Shown here in pieces: positions 28,644 through 39,036 of a stretch of 64,000 bases of DNA. The DNA is from CBDDBH01 sp965225625. GTDB lineage: Bacteria > Pseudomonadota > Gammaproteobacteria > JADZEE01. The stretch covers positions 1 through 64,000 of the forward strand of contig CBDDBH010000029.1 of NCBI GenBank assembly GCA_965225625.1. The letters run 5' to 3'. The notes beneath the pieces are model-generated. The model did not search any database. It was not told the DNA's origin and was given only the letters and a program-made list of their open reading frames with translations. A program made the position numbers and the translations under genes. Numbering within the stretch: position 1 is the stretch's first letter; the number at the start of each line of letters is the position of its first letter.

Positions 28644-30932
28644 TCAGGCCGCTGGTCGGAAATCCCCATGCAGTTGAGCATCCACGGCGGCAAGTGCGCT
28701 CATATTGATAATACGCCGTACCGTTGCCGATGGATTCAAGATATGTACCGGTTGCGCCAGTCCAAGCGCGATGGGTCCGACCGTTACGCCCTCGCACAAC
28801 ACGGTAAGCAAGTTCAGCGCAATGTTCGCCGCGTCGAGGTTTGGCATAACCAGTAAATTTGCCTCACCCATAAGCCGCGATTGCGGGAACAGTTCGCTGC
28901 GCAAGCCGCTGAGCAACGCGGCATCGGCCCTGCATCTCACCTTCGATTTCCAGCCCGGGAGCGCGCGCCAGAACCAACTGCAGCGTCTCGCGCATTTTTA
29001 TTGCGCTTGGTGCACGGCTGGTACCAAAACTGGAGTGGGAGATGAGAGCCACCTTGGGATCGATGCCGAACCGTCGCACCTGTTCGGCAGCCAGCAACGT
29101 GATTTCGGCCAGTTCCGCGGCGCTGGGTTCGGCCATTTACCTGGGTATCGCAAACGAAATAGGCGCCCTTTTTCAGCACCAGAACGTCCAGTGCAGCTGG
29201 CGTTTGGACACCATCCTGCAAACCAATTAGATCCTCGAGATGATGCAGGTGGCTGGGGTATCGACCCGTAACGCCGCACAGTAGGGCGTCGGCCTCGCTG
29301 CGGCGTACCATCAGGGCTGCGATGGCGGTGGTCTGAGTACGCACCACAGTTCGGGCATCCTCTGGAGAGACACCTTTGCGCATCATGACAGCGTAATACT
29401 CGTCGGCATATTCCCGAAAACGCTTATCGTTTTCCGGATGACGACGTCAAAATCAGTTTCCGCTTGCAGGCGCAATCCGAGGCGGTCTATGCGTTTTCGA
29501 TTACACTCGGGCGGCCAATCAGGATCGGGCGCGCCAAACCTTCATCAACCACAGTCTGTACGGCCTGCAGAACCCGCAACTCTTCACCTTCTGCATAGAC
29601 CAGGCGCCTGACTTCAGTACGCGCCTTCTCAAACAGCGGCCGCATTAGCATCACCGACTTAAATACATGACGCGCCAGGTCTTCGCGATACTTATCGAGA
29701 TCGGCGATCGGACGCGTGGCGACACCACTGTCTGCGGCAGCCTGCGCGACTGCCGGTGCCAGGGCGCGATGAGACGGCGGATCGAAAGGCTTGGGAATTA
29801 CGTATTCGGGACCGAATTTAAACAATTTACCGCCGTAAGCAGCAACCACGCGATCGGAAGCTTCCACCCGCGCAAGACTGGCAGCGCGTGGACGCAGGCA
29901 ATCTTCATTTCCTCGTTGATGGTTGTAGCACCGCAATCCAAGGCACCGCGGAAAATATAGGGAAAGCACAGCACGTTATTCACCTGGGTTCGGAAAATCC
30001 GAACGACCGGTCGCGATGATGGCATCGGGTCGCACGGCACGCGCCTCCTGCGGCATGATCTCAGGCGTTGGGTTAGCAAGCGCGAGAATGATCGGTTGCT
30101 CTGCCATGGTCGCCCCCGAGCGCACCCGTCAGCACGCCTGGTCCGGATAGCCCAAGAAAGATGTCCGCGCCCGCGAGCACCTCTTTTAAAGTGCGCATTT
30201 GCGTATCGTGCGCAAACTGCTCCTTGTGCGGATCCATGCTCGCTACGCGGCCGCGATAGACGACACCATCGAGTTCAGTAACGGTTATGTGTTCCACCGG
30301 CATGCCCATGGAAACGAGTAATTTCAAACAGCCAACGCCGCTGCTCCGGCGCCCGACGCCACCAGGCGCACCGAGTCCATTTGCCTGCCGGTAAGGTGCA
30401 AGGCGTTAATAATTGCAGCCGCCACAATGATCGCCGTGCCGTGCTGATCGTCATGAAAGACCGGTATGCCGACACGTTCGCGGAGTTTGCTTTCGATCTC
30501 GAAACATTCTGGCGCTTTGATATCTTCGAGATTGATGCCGCCAAATGTGGGCTCCAGACTTGCGATAATATCAACCAGCCGCGCGGGGTCTTTCTCGTTG
30601 ATTTCGATATCGAAAACATCGATATCCGCGAAATTTTTGAACAGAACCGCTTTGCCTTCCATGACCGGTTTGGATGCAAGTGGACCGATGTCACCTAAAC
30701 CGAGCACGGCCGTGCCGTTGGTGATGACAGCTACCAGATTCGCCCGGATCGTATATTCGGCCGCGGTGGAGGGATCCGCAGCAATTTCCTCGCAGGGAAC
30801 GGCAACGCCAGGTGAATAAGCAAGCGCCAGATCGCGCTGATTCGCGAGCGGCTTGGTCGCTGCAATCTCGATTTTGCCCGCTCGCGGGGCACGATGATAA
30901 TCAAGGGCACTATCTCTTAGATCATCGGGCAA
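28644..30932 (-). CDS. maeB: NADP-dependent malic enzyme with phosphotransacetylase-like domain (MaeB), at least seven frameshifts
   Basis: Oxidative decarboxylation of malate to pyruvate, making NADPH. The N-terminal malic domain (30932 to about 30330) is intact with LAYSPGVAVPCEEI, TNGTAVLGLGDIGP, FGGINLEDIKAPECFEIE and FHDDQHGTAI. The NAD(P)-binding domain and the C-terminal phosphotransacetylase-like domain appear in pieces: GADIFLGLSGPGVLTGAL, NNVLCFPYIFRGALD, FGPEYVIPKPFDP, SEADALLCGVTGRYP, AALISHSS-type sequence, and GEANLLVMPNLDAANI. Frame changes fall near 30325, 30107, 29995, 29890, 29470, 29140 and 28935. Every piece is collinear with a normal enzyme of about 760 residues. Either a low-quality patch of assembly or a decayed gene; the former is favoured because the neighbouring essential ffh is broken in the same way. 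Confidence 0.8.
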
Positions 30933-30969
30933 GGCAGATCCTCCTGATAGTGTGGACGTAGTTTAACAT

Positions 30970-32332
30970 TTACAGCGGCATACCTTTCGACATTTGGCCT
31001 TGCATGCCGCGCATCATTTTTTTCAATCCGCCTTTACGTGTCATACGCTTCATCATCTTCTGCATTTGCCCGAACTGCTTCAACAGACGATTGACATCTT
31101 GCACCTGCGTACCGGCCCCTGCGGCAATTCGTCGTTTTCTCGATGCCTTGATGACGGCCGGGAAGGTGCGTCCTGCTTCGTCATGGAGTCAATAATGGCC
31201 GTGAGTTTTACAAGTTGCTTGTCGTCGAGCTGTTTTGCCGCCTGTTCCGGTAGTTGTGACATACCTGGGATCTTTTCAGCAAGGTTGCCCAGGCCGCCCA
31301 TATCCTGCATTTGACTGAGTTGATCGCGAAAATCCTGCAAATCGAAATTCGTGCCTTTTTGCAACTTGCGGGCAAGCTTTTCCGCTTTTTCGTGGTCGAC
31401 TTTTTGTTCGACTTCCTCGATCAAACCGAGAACATCGCCCATCCCCAAAATACGGGATGACATCCGATCGGGGGTGAAAGACCTCTAACGCATCGGTATG
31501 TTCGCCAACGCCAAGGAACTTGATGGGTGCACCGGTGACGTGACGCACCGACAAGGCAGCACCCCCGCGGGCGTCACCGTCCGCTTTCGTCAGGATCACC
31601 CCTGTCAAAGCAACTGAATCGTTGAACGCCTTCGCGGTATTTACCGCATCCTGTCCCATCATGGCGTCAATAACGAACAAAGTTTCAACCGGATTGAGAA
31701 TGCCGTGCAATGCGCGGATATCGGCCATCATTTCTTCATCGATGTGCAAACGGCCCGCGGTATCTACTATCAGCACATCACTGAACTGTCGGCGGGCTTC
31801 CGTCACCGCGGTTGTCGCGATCACGCTCGGCGACGTATCCGCCGCCGAAGGTAGCACCGTCGCGCCAATAGATTCACCAAGAACTCGAAGTTGTTCGATG
31901 GCCGCCGGACGATTAGACGTCACAGCTCACCATGCTCACCGACTTACGCTCCTGCTGCATCAGGAAGCGCGCCAGTTTGGCCGCGCTGGTGGTCTTACCG
32001 GAGCCCTGCAAACCCGCCATCAGGATTACCGCCGGGGGTTCGTCATTGAGCTGCAGCGGCGTCTGATTGGCACCCATGATTGCCGTTAACTCATCGCGCA
32101 CGACCCCGATAAACGATTGGCCGGGCGTCAGCGTGCCGAGGACTTCTTGACCTACCGCTCGCGTTTGTACGCGTTCCACGAACGCATTGACGACCGGCAA
32201 CGCGACATCGCCTTCAAGCAAAGCGCGCCGCACATCTCGCAGCGCCTCTGCGACGTTGTCTTCGCTCAAGCGCGCACGGCCACTCAGCCCGGCAGTGATT
32301 TTACTCAGGCGTTGCTGAAGGTTGTCGAACAT
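30970..32332 (-). CDS. ffh: Signal recognition particle protein Ffh, three frameshifts
   Basis: GTPase of the signal recognition particle that binds the SRP RNA (ffs gene at 59220-59335) and targets membrane proteins. ATG at 32332 gives MFDNLQQRLSKITAGL. The NG domain has LMAGLQGSGKTTSAAKLA (P-loop), VLIVDTAGRL, and LTKADGDARGGAAL. The M domain has SSRILGMGDVLGLIEEVEQ and ends in the Met-rich MKRMTRKGGLKKMM and GMQGQMSKGMPL. Frame changes occur near 31920, 31470 and 31170, each restoring conserved sequence when corrected. Ffh is essential, so these must be sequence errors unless another copy exists. Confidence 0.88.
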
Positions 32333-32428
32333 TGCGTATCCCCAGTCGAGCATTCGATTATAGCCGACTATCCCGGCTCATCCATGAGCCTTCAAAGCGG
32401 GGGGGGATTGTGCGATTATCGCGAACAT

Positions 32429-33236
32429 ATGAACGTCCTCAGCGTGGCTGCCATCGGCTGTTACTGCATCGCGACCTACTGTGTCATCGCAATGATGCTA
32501 CGCCCAGCACCCGTCACGACCCAGGTCAAACCGCAGATACTCACGTTTGGTGGCGTGGCCGTCGTGTTGCACGGTTGGGCGCTTTATCACGGCATGATCA
32601 CTACCGCCGGAATTGATTTGAGCGTCGCTAATGCGGCATCGCTGGTAGCCTGGCTGGTGGTGATGCTTTTGCTAGCAGCTACGCTGACCAGGCCGTTGGA
32701 AAATATGGCGGTGGTGTTGTTGCCGCTGGCGGCACTCGCACTGGCTGCCCAATATTTCATCCCGGGTTCGCGCATCATGAGCGTAGATGCGCCGCTGGGA
32801 ATTCAAACCCACAGTCACTTTGTCTATTCTCGCCTACAGTGTGCTGACCATCGCTGCGGTGCAGGCAGCCATGATCGCGCTTGCGGATAGGCAACTTCGG
32901 CTTAAGCGCCCAAGTTTCGTGCTGCGCATCCTGCCACCGTTACAAACGATGGAAGATCTATTGTTTCAACTCGTCTGGCTGGGCTTCATTCTACTCAGTG
33001 TCGGGCTGGCGATCGGCTTCATGTTTGTCGAAAATTTGTTGGGACAGCACCTGGCGCACAAGACAGTACTGTCCAGCCTCGCCTGGCTGGTGTTCGCGGT
33101 GCTGCTTTGGGGTCGGTATTATTTCGGCTGGCGCGGTGGTATCGCGGTACGCTACACCATCGGCGGTTTCGTCGCATTGCTGATTGCGTTTTTCGGCAGC
33201 AAAATCGTCTTGGAATTAATTTTGCAGCGGGTTTGA
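32429..33236 (+). CDS. ypjD: YpjD/CcsA-like inner-membrane protein (cytochrome c assembly family), one frameshift
   Basis: About 268 residues with eight hydrophobic segments. It belongs to the CcsA/HemX-type family adjacent to ffh in many gammaproteobacteria. Recognisable are LHGWALYHGM, the tryptophan/histidine-rich loop regions, LSILAYSVLTIAAVQA and LLGQHLAHKTVLSSLAW, where the histidines may bind haem. The frame changes near 32810, between GIQTHSH and VTLSILAYSV, consistent with a single-base indel. It is transcribed divergently from ffh with 96 bases between them. Role in cytochrome biogenesis is inferred from the family. Confidence 0.75.
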
Positions 33237-33284
33237 CATTAGAATCTACAACCCCTCACACGACCATCTAACGTTGCAACGGAT

Positions 33285-34657
33285 TTAGAGTTCACCCAAC
33301 GCATCGGCGATGGTTGCTACGCCGATCACTTCGATTTCGCTGTCACGCCGCTTGGTAACGTTAGCTTTGGGAACGATGGCGCGGGTAAACCCGTGCTTGG
33401 CGGCTTCGCGTAGGCGCTCCTGGCCGCTGGGTACCGGTCGCACTTCGCCGGCAAGTCCGATTTCGCCAAAGGCTACGGTGTCGTTGGGAACGGGTCGGTT
33501 ACGTAAACTCGACAAAACGGCCATCAGAATGGGCAGATCAGCGGCCGTCTCCGTAATTTTACGCCACCGACCACGTTTACGAAAACATCCTGATCGGAAG
33601 TCACAACTTCTGCGTGCCGATGCAACACCGCCAACAACATCGCCAGCCGGTTTTGTTCCAGACCCACGGTAACGCGACGCGGATTCCCAAGTGCGGATCC
33701 GTCCACCAGTGCCTGGACCTCGACCAGCAGCGGCCTTGTCCCCTCACGGGTTACCATAATCACGCTACCGGGTGCTTCCCGCTGCTCGCGCGATAGAAAA
33801 ATTGCGGACGGATTTGTGACCTCGCGTAAACCTTTCTCGGTCATGGCGAAAACGCCCAATTCGTTGACCGGACCGAAGCGATTTTTTATTGCTCTGAGCA
33901 TACGCACGCTATTGCCCGCATCCCCTTCAAAATAGAGCACCGTGTCCACCATGTGCTCAAGTACTCGTGGTCCCGCCAGCGCGCCATCTTTGGTCACATG
34001 GCCAATCAAAAATACCGCGATTGAGGCTTGTTTAGCGAATTGCACTAACTGAGCGGCTGATTCACGCACCTGGGTCACGCTGCCGGGCGCAGCGCTGTAG
34101 GATTCGCTGAACAAGGTCTGAATGGAGTCGATGACCATGACTGTCGGACGCTCGCGCAGGGCTACTTCCAGAATGCGTTCGGTCGAGGTCTCGGTCAGGA
34201 TCTGCGTACCGGCGGGCGCCAGACCCAACCGACGCGCGCGCAGAGCAATTTGGCTCTGGGATTCCTCTCCACTGACATACAGCGTACTGACGCCGCCGCC
34301 GGCAATCGCGGTGAGAACTTGGATCAACAGAGTCGATTTACCAATTCCCGGATCGCCACCGATAAGGACGACGGAACCGGCAACCAGACCACCACCGAGC
34401 ACCCGGTCGAGTTCGCCGATCTCGGTCGCCATGCGCTGTTCTTCATTTACATCGGCGTCGGCCAGCGCACGCACGGTGCCGCCGGCGTCACCAGTCAGCG
34501 CGGCCTTGTGGCGGCGTGGGGAGGCGAACACCGCCACCTCTTCAAGTGTATTCCAGGCGCCGCAGTCCGGGCATTGCCCGCTCCATTTGGAGGTAGACAC
34601 GCCGCAGTCCCGACATTGATACTGCAATTTGCCTTTGTTGTGTACGTTAGTCGGCAT
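33285..34657 (-). CDS. radA: DNA repair protein RadA, one frameshift
   Basis: RecA-like ATPase that drives branch migration in recombination. ATG at 34657 gives a four-cysteine zinc finger (CRDCGVSTSKWSGQCPDC). GGDPGIGKSTLLIQ is the Walker A motif, and the RadA-specific KNRFG sits in AIKNRFGPVNELGVF. The C-terminal Lon-like domain contains FGEIGLAGEVRPV. The frame breaks near 33545, where GGVKLRRRP should continue as GGVKITETAADLP, the normal sequence of the Lon-like domain. Corrected length is about 458 residues. The start overlaps the end of alr by 11 bases. Confidence 0.9.
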
Positions 34658-35726
34658 CGATATAACGGGCACGCACGCGGACGCTGCAGAGCAACTCGTA
34701 GGCGGCAGTGGCGGCGTGTCGAGCAACCTCCTCCACGGGTAATGTATCGCCCCACAGTACCACCGGATCACCGCTAGCCGCATTAGGGACCGGCCTGAGA
34801 TCCACGGTGAGCATGTCCATGGATGACACACCCACGACCTGAGATCGAACGCCGTTGATCAGTACCGGAGTTCCCGAGGCAGCGTGCCGCGGATAGCCGT
34901 CTCCATAACCCACAGCGACAACGCCCACGGGCATCGCCTCAGGCGCGCGCCAGTCAGCACCGTAGCCAACACTTTCGCCGCTGGCTACACGACGCACGGC
35001 GATCAGCTCGGAGCGCAATGACATCACCGGGCGCAATCCAATATCGCTTGCACTGCGATCACGCAGGGGCGATACACCGTATAACATCAAGCCGGGCCGC
35101 ACCCATTCACAGTGTGAATCGGGTGCCGCGACGATGGCGGCCGAGTTGGCGATGCTGCGTTCTGCATCGTAGTCCTGCAACGCTTGCGCAAAGGTTTGCA
35201 GTTGCCCTGCGAGACTGGCATCGCCGGGCTGGTGGGCGTTGGCCAGGTGGGTCATATAGCGCAGCGGAGATTGAACGTTGGGACAGCGCCGCAGACGCTC
35301 GCTGACCTCGTTGACGCTGTCCGGCGCGAAACCCAGACGATGCATTCCGCTATCGACTTTTACCCAGACTCGCACGGGCTTACTGATTACCGCCTGTTCC
35401 AGCCATTGCAGTTGCCGATCCGTGTGCACAACCGTTTCCAGGTCGAGTTCGGCGATACGGGTGAGTTCCCCGGCGTCAAACGGACCCTCCAACATCACCG
35501 TGGGCAGGTCCAAACCGGCATCGCGCAGTTGCACGGCTTCCTGCAGACAAGCCACACCGAAGGCATCCGCGCCCCGCAATGCGCCAGCCATACGCAGCAG
35601 TCCGTGTCCGTAAGCGTCGGCCTTGAGCACAGCCATGACCCGGCTGTTGGGTGCGAGCGCGCGGACGCGTTGCAGATTAGCGCTAGCGGCTTGGCGACTT
35701 ATTACGACGCATGCCGGTCGCGTCAT
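34647..35726 (-). CDS. alr: Alanine racemase
   Basis: PLP enzyme making D-alanine for peptidoglycan. 359 residues. The PLP lysine is in VMAVLKADAYGHGLL near residue 35. HTDRQLQWLE, KVDSGMHRLGF and RPGLMLYGVSP are fold-III signatures. The catalytic tyrosine region is SVGYGADWRAP, and GYGDGYPRHA and SSMDMLTVDL follow. It starts inside the last codons of dnaB (ATGA overlap) and overlaps radA, so dnaB-alr-radA is one transcription unit. Confidence 0.94.
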   Translation of the reverse strand: MTRPACVVISRQAASANLQRVRALAPNSRVMAVLKADAYGHGLLRMAGALRGADAFGVACLQEAVQLRDAGLDLPTVMLEGPFDAGELTRIAELDLETVVHTDRQLQWLEQAVISKPVRVWVKVDSGMHRLGFAPDSVNEVSERLRRCPNVQSPLRYMTHLANAHQPGDASLAGQLQTFAQALQDYDAERSIANSAAIVAAPDSHCEWVRPGLMLYGVSPLRDRSASDIGLRPVMSLRSELIAVRRVASGESVGYGADWRAPEAMPVGVVAVGYGDGYPRHAASGTPVLINGVRSQVVGVSSMDMLTVDLRPVPNAASGDPVVLWGDTLPVEEVARHAATAAYELLCSVRVRARYIDAD

Positions 35727-37117
35727 CCATAGTCCTCAGCGCCATAATCGTCGGCAGCGAGATTTTCAAATCGCGTGTACTGTCCAAGGAATGCCAGACG
35801 GACCCGGCCGACTGGGCCGTTGCGTTGCTTACCGATGATGATCTCCGCAATACCTTTGTCCGTGGTGTCTTCATCGTAGACTTCGTCGCGGTAGATGAAG
35901 ACGATGACATCCGCATCCTGTTCTATGGCTCCGGACTCGCGAAGATCGGACATGACGGGTCGCTTATCCGTACGCTGCTCAAGACTGCGATTCAACTGCG
36001 ACAGGGCAATCAATGGCACATTAAGCTCGCGCGCAAGCGCCTTCAGCGAGCGTGATATTTCCGAGATTTCCGTGGCGCGGTTTTCCTTGGTCCCGGGTAC
36101 ACCCATCAACTGAAGATAATCCACGACCACCATACCAAGTCCGTGCTCACGGGAGATCCGCCGGCAGCGTGCCCGCAATTCACTAGGCGTGAGCGCCGGC
36201 GTATCGTCGATGAACATCTTCGTTTCCGACAACAGGCCAACCGCAGAAGTCAACCGTGGCCAATCATCATCATCGAGTTTACCGGTGCGGATCTTGCGCT
36301 GATCGATACGCCCCAGAGAGGACATCATGCGCATGGCAAGCTGCTCTCCTGGCATCTCCATACTGAAGATGGCAACGGGCAGGCCATCCTTGATCGCCGC
36401 GTGTTCGGCAATATTAATGGCGAACGCTGTTTTGCCCATCGACGGGCGGCCGGCAACGATGACTAAATCTCCGCGCTGTAATCCCGAAGTCATGTCATCG
36501 AACTTGTCATAGCCCGTGGCAATGCCGGTGATCGCATTCTCTGATTGGAATAGCGTATCGATGCGGTCCAGGGCATTGACCAGCAGGTCTTTGATCACGC
36601 GAAATCCTAGTCTGCCGCGTGAATGCTGATCGGCGATTTCAAACACCATTCGCTCAGCGGAGTCCAATAATTCCTCGCTGCTACGACCTTCGGTGTTGTA
36701 AGCACTGCCGGCGATGTCGGTGCCTGCGCGGATCAGCTGTCTGAGCACTGCGCGCTGCCGAACGATATCAGCATAGGCAACGATATTCGCAGCCGTGGGC
36801 GTGTTTTCAGCCAGTGCTGCTAGGAAACTCAAGCCTCCCGCTTGGTCCAACTGGCCATTGTTCTCGAGCCATTCCGCCAGCGTGACGACATCGTAAGGCT
36901 TGTTCTCGTTCGCGAGCGTCTCAATGCATTTGAACACCAGACGGTGATCGTTACGGTAAAAATCGCGCTCGCCGAGGCGCTCCGCGACCTGTATCCATGA
37001 CTCGTTATCCAGCAGCAAGCCTCCAAGGACGGCTTGTTCTGCATCGATTGAATGCGGTGGTACTTTAAGTAATTCCGTAGCGCTGTCTGCGCGCTCCGCG
37101 AAAGCTGCTTCTTCCAT
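35723..37117 (-). CDS. dnaB: Replicative DNA helicase DnaB
   Basis: Hexameric 5'-3' helicase of the replication fork, 464 residues. The N-terminal domain has PHSIDAEQAVLGGLL, DRDFYRNDHRLVF-type sequence and ENTPTAANIVAYADIV. The RecA-like domain has Walker A in AGRPSMGKTAFAINIAEHAA, VVDYLQLM (Walker B) and ALSQLNRSLEQR. Order rpsF-rpsR-(DUF2232)-rplI-dnaB-alr is classical. A 252-base gap separates it from rplI; that gap contains no gene but has a hairpin (TGACTCG at 37170-37176 with CGAGTCA at 37197-37203). Confidence 0.96.
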   Translation of the reverse strand: MEEAAFAERADSATELLKVPPHSIDAEQAVLGGLLLDNESWIQVAERLGERDFYRNDHRLVFKCIETLANENKPYDVVTLAEWLENNGQLDQAGGLSFLAALAENTPTAANIVAYADIVRQRAVLRQLIRAGTDIAGSAYNTEGRSSEELLDSAERMVFEIADQHSRGRLGFRVIKDLLVNALDRIDTLFQSENAITGIATGYDKFDDMTSGLQRGDLVIVAGRPSMGKTAFAINIAEHAAIKDGLPVAIFSMEMPGEQLAMRMMSSLGRIDQRKIRTGKLDDDDWPRLTSAVGLLSETKMFIDDTPALTPSELRARCRRISREHGLGMVVVDYLQLMGVPGTKENRATEISEISRSLKALARELNVPLIALSQLNRSLEQRTDKRPVMSDLRESGAIEQDADVIVFIYRDEVYDEDTTDKGIAEIIIGKQRNGPVGRVRLAFLGQYTRFENLAADDYGAEDYG

Positions 37118-37369
37118 GATTAAAAACCCATTCGGACGATACCGAAACGCGAGATCACTGTTGCTTGGTTGACTCGTGCAAGTTGCGGGCTATAAGCGAG
37201 TCACGACTCTCATCGTACTCCCAGTAACCGAGCAGGGAAACCGCTGGTCAGGTGCGGGGACGACGCCCGTGGCCGCGTTATTACGGAGTCGAGATTGCGC
37301 CGCGCTTGCGGCTAGGCAAACAACCATTGCGAACAGCAAATTCCACAGCTTCGCACCAGGGTAGACACC

Positions 37370-37831
37370 TTATTCGGCGCGCTGATCGTCGGCGACGATC
37401 TTCACCATAACGGTGACGTTGACATCCGCATGCATATGCAACTCGACCGGAAATTCACCAAGTTCGCGCAGCGAGCCCGTGGGCAAGCGCACATCTTTGC
37501 GAGCAACATCGTGGCCGGCGGCCACCAGTGCGTCGGTTATGTCCGCGGCGCCGACGGATCCAAACAATTTGCCCTCAGATCCAGCACGTGCGCGCACGCT
37601 TATGGTTAAATCCTGCAGCGATGCGCTGCGGGCCTGCGCCTGTTGCATGCTCGTGGCCTGTGCTTGTTCCAACTCCGCGCGGCGAGCTTCGAACGACGCT
37701 ACGTTTGCGGCGGTAGCGGCAACAGCCATGTTAGTGGGAATCAGGAAATTCCTGCCATACCCGGACTTAACCTTGACCGTGTCACCGAGATCGCCAAGTT
37801 TATGCACTTTCTCCAGCAAAATTACATCCAT
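37370..37831 (-). CDS. rplI: 50S ribosomal protein L9
   Basis: 153 residues. It begins with the invariant MDVILLEKVHKLGDLGD, then VKSGYGRNFLIP, which binds 23S rRNA. The central long helix and the C-terminal domain with KLFGSVGAADITDAL and GEFPVELHMHADV are complete. Start at ATG 37831. It is two bases from the DUF2232 gene, hence co-transcribed with rpsF and rpsR. Confidence 0.96.
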   Translation of the reverse strand: MDVILLEKVHKLGDLGDTVKVKSGYGRNFLIPTNMAVAATAANVASFEARRAELEQAQATSMQQAQARSASLQDLTISVRARAGSEGKLFGSVGAADITDALVAAGHDVARKDVRLPTGSLRELGEFPVELHMHADVNVTVMVKIVADDQRAE

Positions 37832-37833
37832 AA

Positions 37834-38751
37834 TTACACCCCGTTCGTACCATTTCGCGCCCGCAATCCTCTCAGATCCAGCAGCACGTCTCCGATGCCG
37901 ACTATCGCAACCAAGGGAATTGCGAGTTGCCATGCGACAAACATAAACCCGTACAAAGCTACAAACCAAGCTGCCGTCAGGCCTCGACAGCGACCGCGAT
38001 GGTGGATCACGGCAAGGCCTTGAAACATATACACGAAAACGACGATTATCGTCGCGTCCGCGGCCAGACCGGGCAATTGCCCAATATTGGCCTGCAACAT
38101 AGCGGCAATCGTTACCAGAGCGCCAACCGGCAACATCCACCGAGGTATCTGTAGGGTCTGGAACTCGTCCCGAAAGCCGCCGGGATTATACAGCACAGCC
38201 TGCCACCATCGCGCCAGGATCACGGTTGCGGTCAAATTAACCAGCATCAGCGCCGACACGAAACCATTTGCGTAGGCCATAAATTCCTTTAGCCGGGCGA
38301 TTTCTTCAGCCTTCCAATCCGCACCAGCGACCGACTTTAGCGCGGTTTCAATCATCTGCTGCCACCAAGCCGCGGCGTTGCCGGTGCTAACGTGCATAAA
38401 CACAGCGAACAGCGTAGCCAACAGCGCGGCAGTTACGACTAGTGAACCCTGGGAACCGGTGTTGCGTAACACCATTGCAGCAATCCATACGGGTAACCAA
38501 AGTACCAGCGCCACCGCGATAGCCGGCTTCGGATTACCAAAGGTCACCCAGCTCATCAGCCCGGCAATGACGATTGCCCATGCGCCAATCCTGATGGCGT
38601 CCTGGGAACCGCGGCGCAGGACACATAAACCGTAAGTGGCGCCACTTAAATAGGACACCGGCGGGAAAAACCAGGTCAACGAGCCCAGGAACGCCACGAC
38701 AATCGTTGCGTGAGCGCGGCCCCGCATGGTGTATGCGGCAAGTGCACGCAC
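37834..38751 (-). CDS. DUF2232 (YybS-like) multi-pass membrane protein
   Basis: 305 residues, about eight hydrophobic segments, for example FPPVSYLSGATYG, AIAVALVLWLPVWIAAMV, FVSALMLVNLTATVILARWW and VVFVYMFQGLAVIHH. The FQGLAVIHH pattern near the C-terminal helices is characteristic of DUF2232. Proteins of this group lie between rpsR and rplI in many gammaproteobacteria. Function is unknown. The start may be GTG at 38751 or ATG at 38727. Confidence 0.75.
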   Translation of the reverse strand: MRALAAYTMRGRAHATIVVAFLGSLTWFFPPVSYLSGATYGLCVLRRGSQDAIRIGAWAIVIAGLMSWVTFGNPKPAIAVALVLWLPVWIAAMVLRNTGSQGSLVVTAALLATLFAVFMHVSTGNAAAWWQQMIETALKSVAGADWKAEEIARLKEFMAYANGFVSALMLVNLTATVILARWWQAVLYNPGGFRDEFQTLQIPRWMLPVGALVTIAAMLQANIGQLPGLAADATIIVVFVYMFQGLAVIHHRGRCRGLTAAWFVALYGFMFVAWQLAIPLVAIVGIGDVLLDLRGLRARNGTNGV

Positions 38752-38791
38752 TTGCCCCGTCTCTCAGCGGCTGGTACTGAGCAGCCGCGAC

Positions 38792-39016
38792 TCAGTGCGC
38801 ATCGCTATATGGCAATAATGCAAGATACCGAGCCCTTTTGACCGCAGTTGCCAACTGACGTTGATATTTGACCTTGGCACCCGATATCCGGCTCGGGACA
38901 ATCTTGCCGGTCTCGGTGATATAGGCTTTCAAAGTATTGAGATCCTTGTAATCGATCTCCTTGACGCCTTCGGCCGTAAATCTGCAATAACGCTTTCTTC
39001 TGAAGTAACGTGCCAT
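38792..39016 (-). CDS. rpsR: 30S ribosomal protein S18
   Basis: 74 residues. MARYFRRKRYCRFTAEG, IDYKDLNTLKAYITETGKI and SRISGAKVKYQRQLATAVKR are the standard S18 sequence. It pairs with S6, encoded 20 bases upstream. Intact. Confidence 0.96.
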   Translation of the reverse strand: MARYFRRKRYCRFTAEGVKEIDYKDLNTLKAYITETGKIVPSRISGAKVKYQRQLATAVKRARYLALLPYSDAH

Positions 39017-39036
39017 GTTCGATTCCCCGCGAAGTC

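Noticed and set aside
37170..37203. Hairpin between rplI and dnaB as a rho-independent terminator
   Set aside because: The loop is 20 bases long and no T run follows on either strand.
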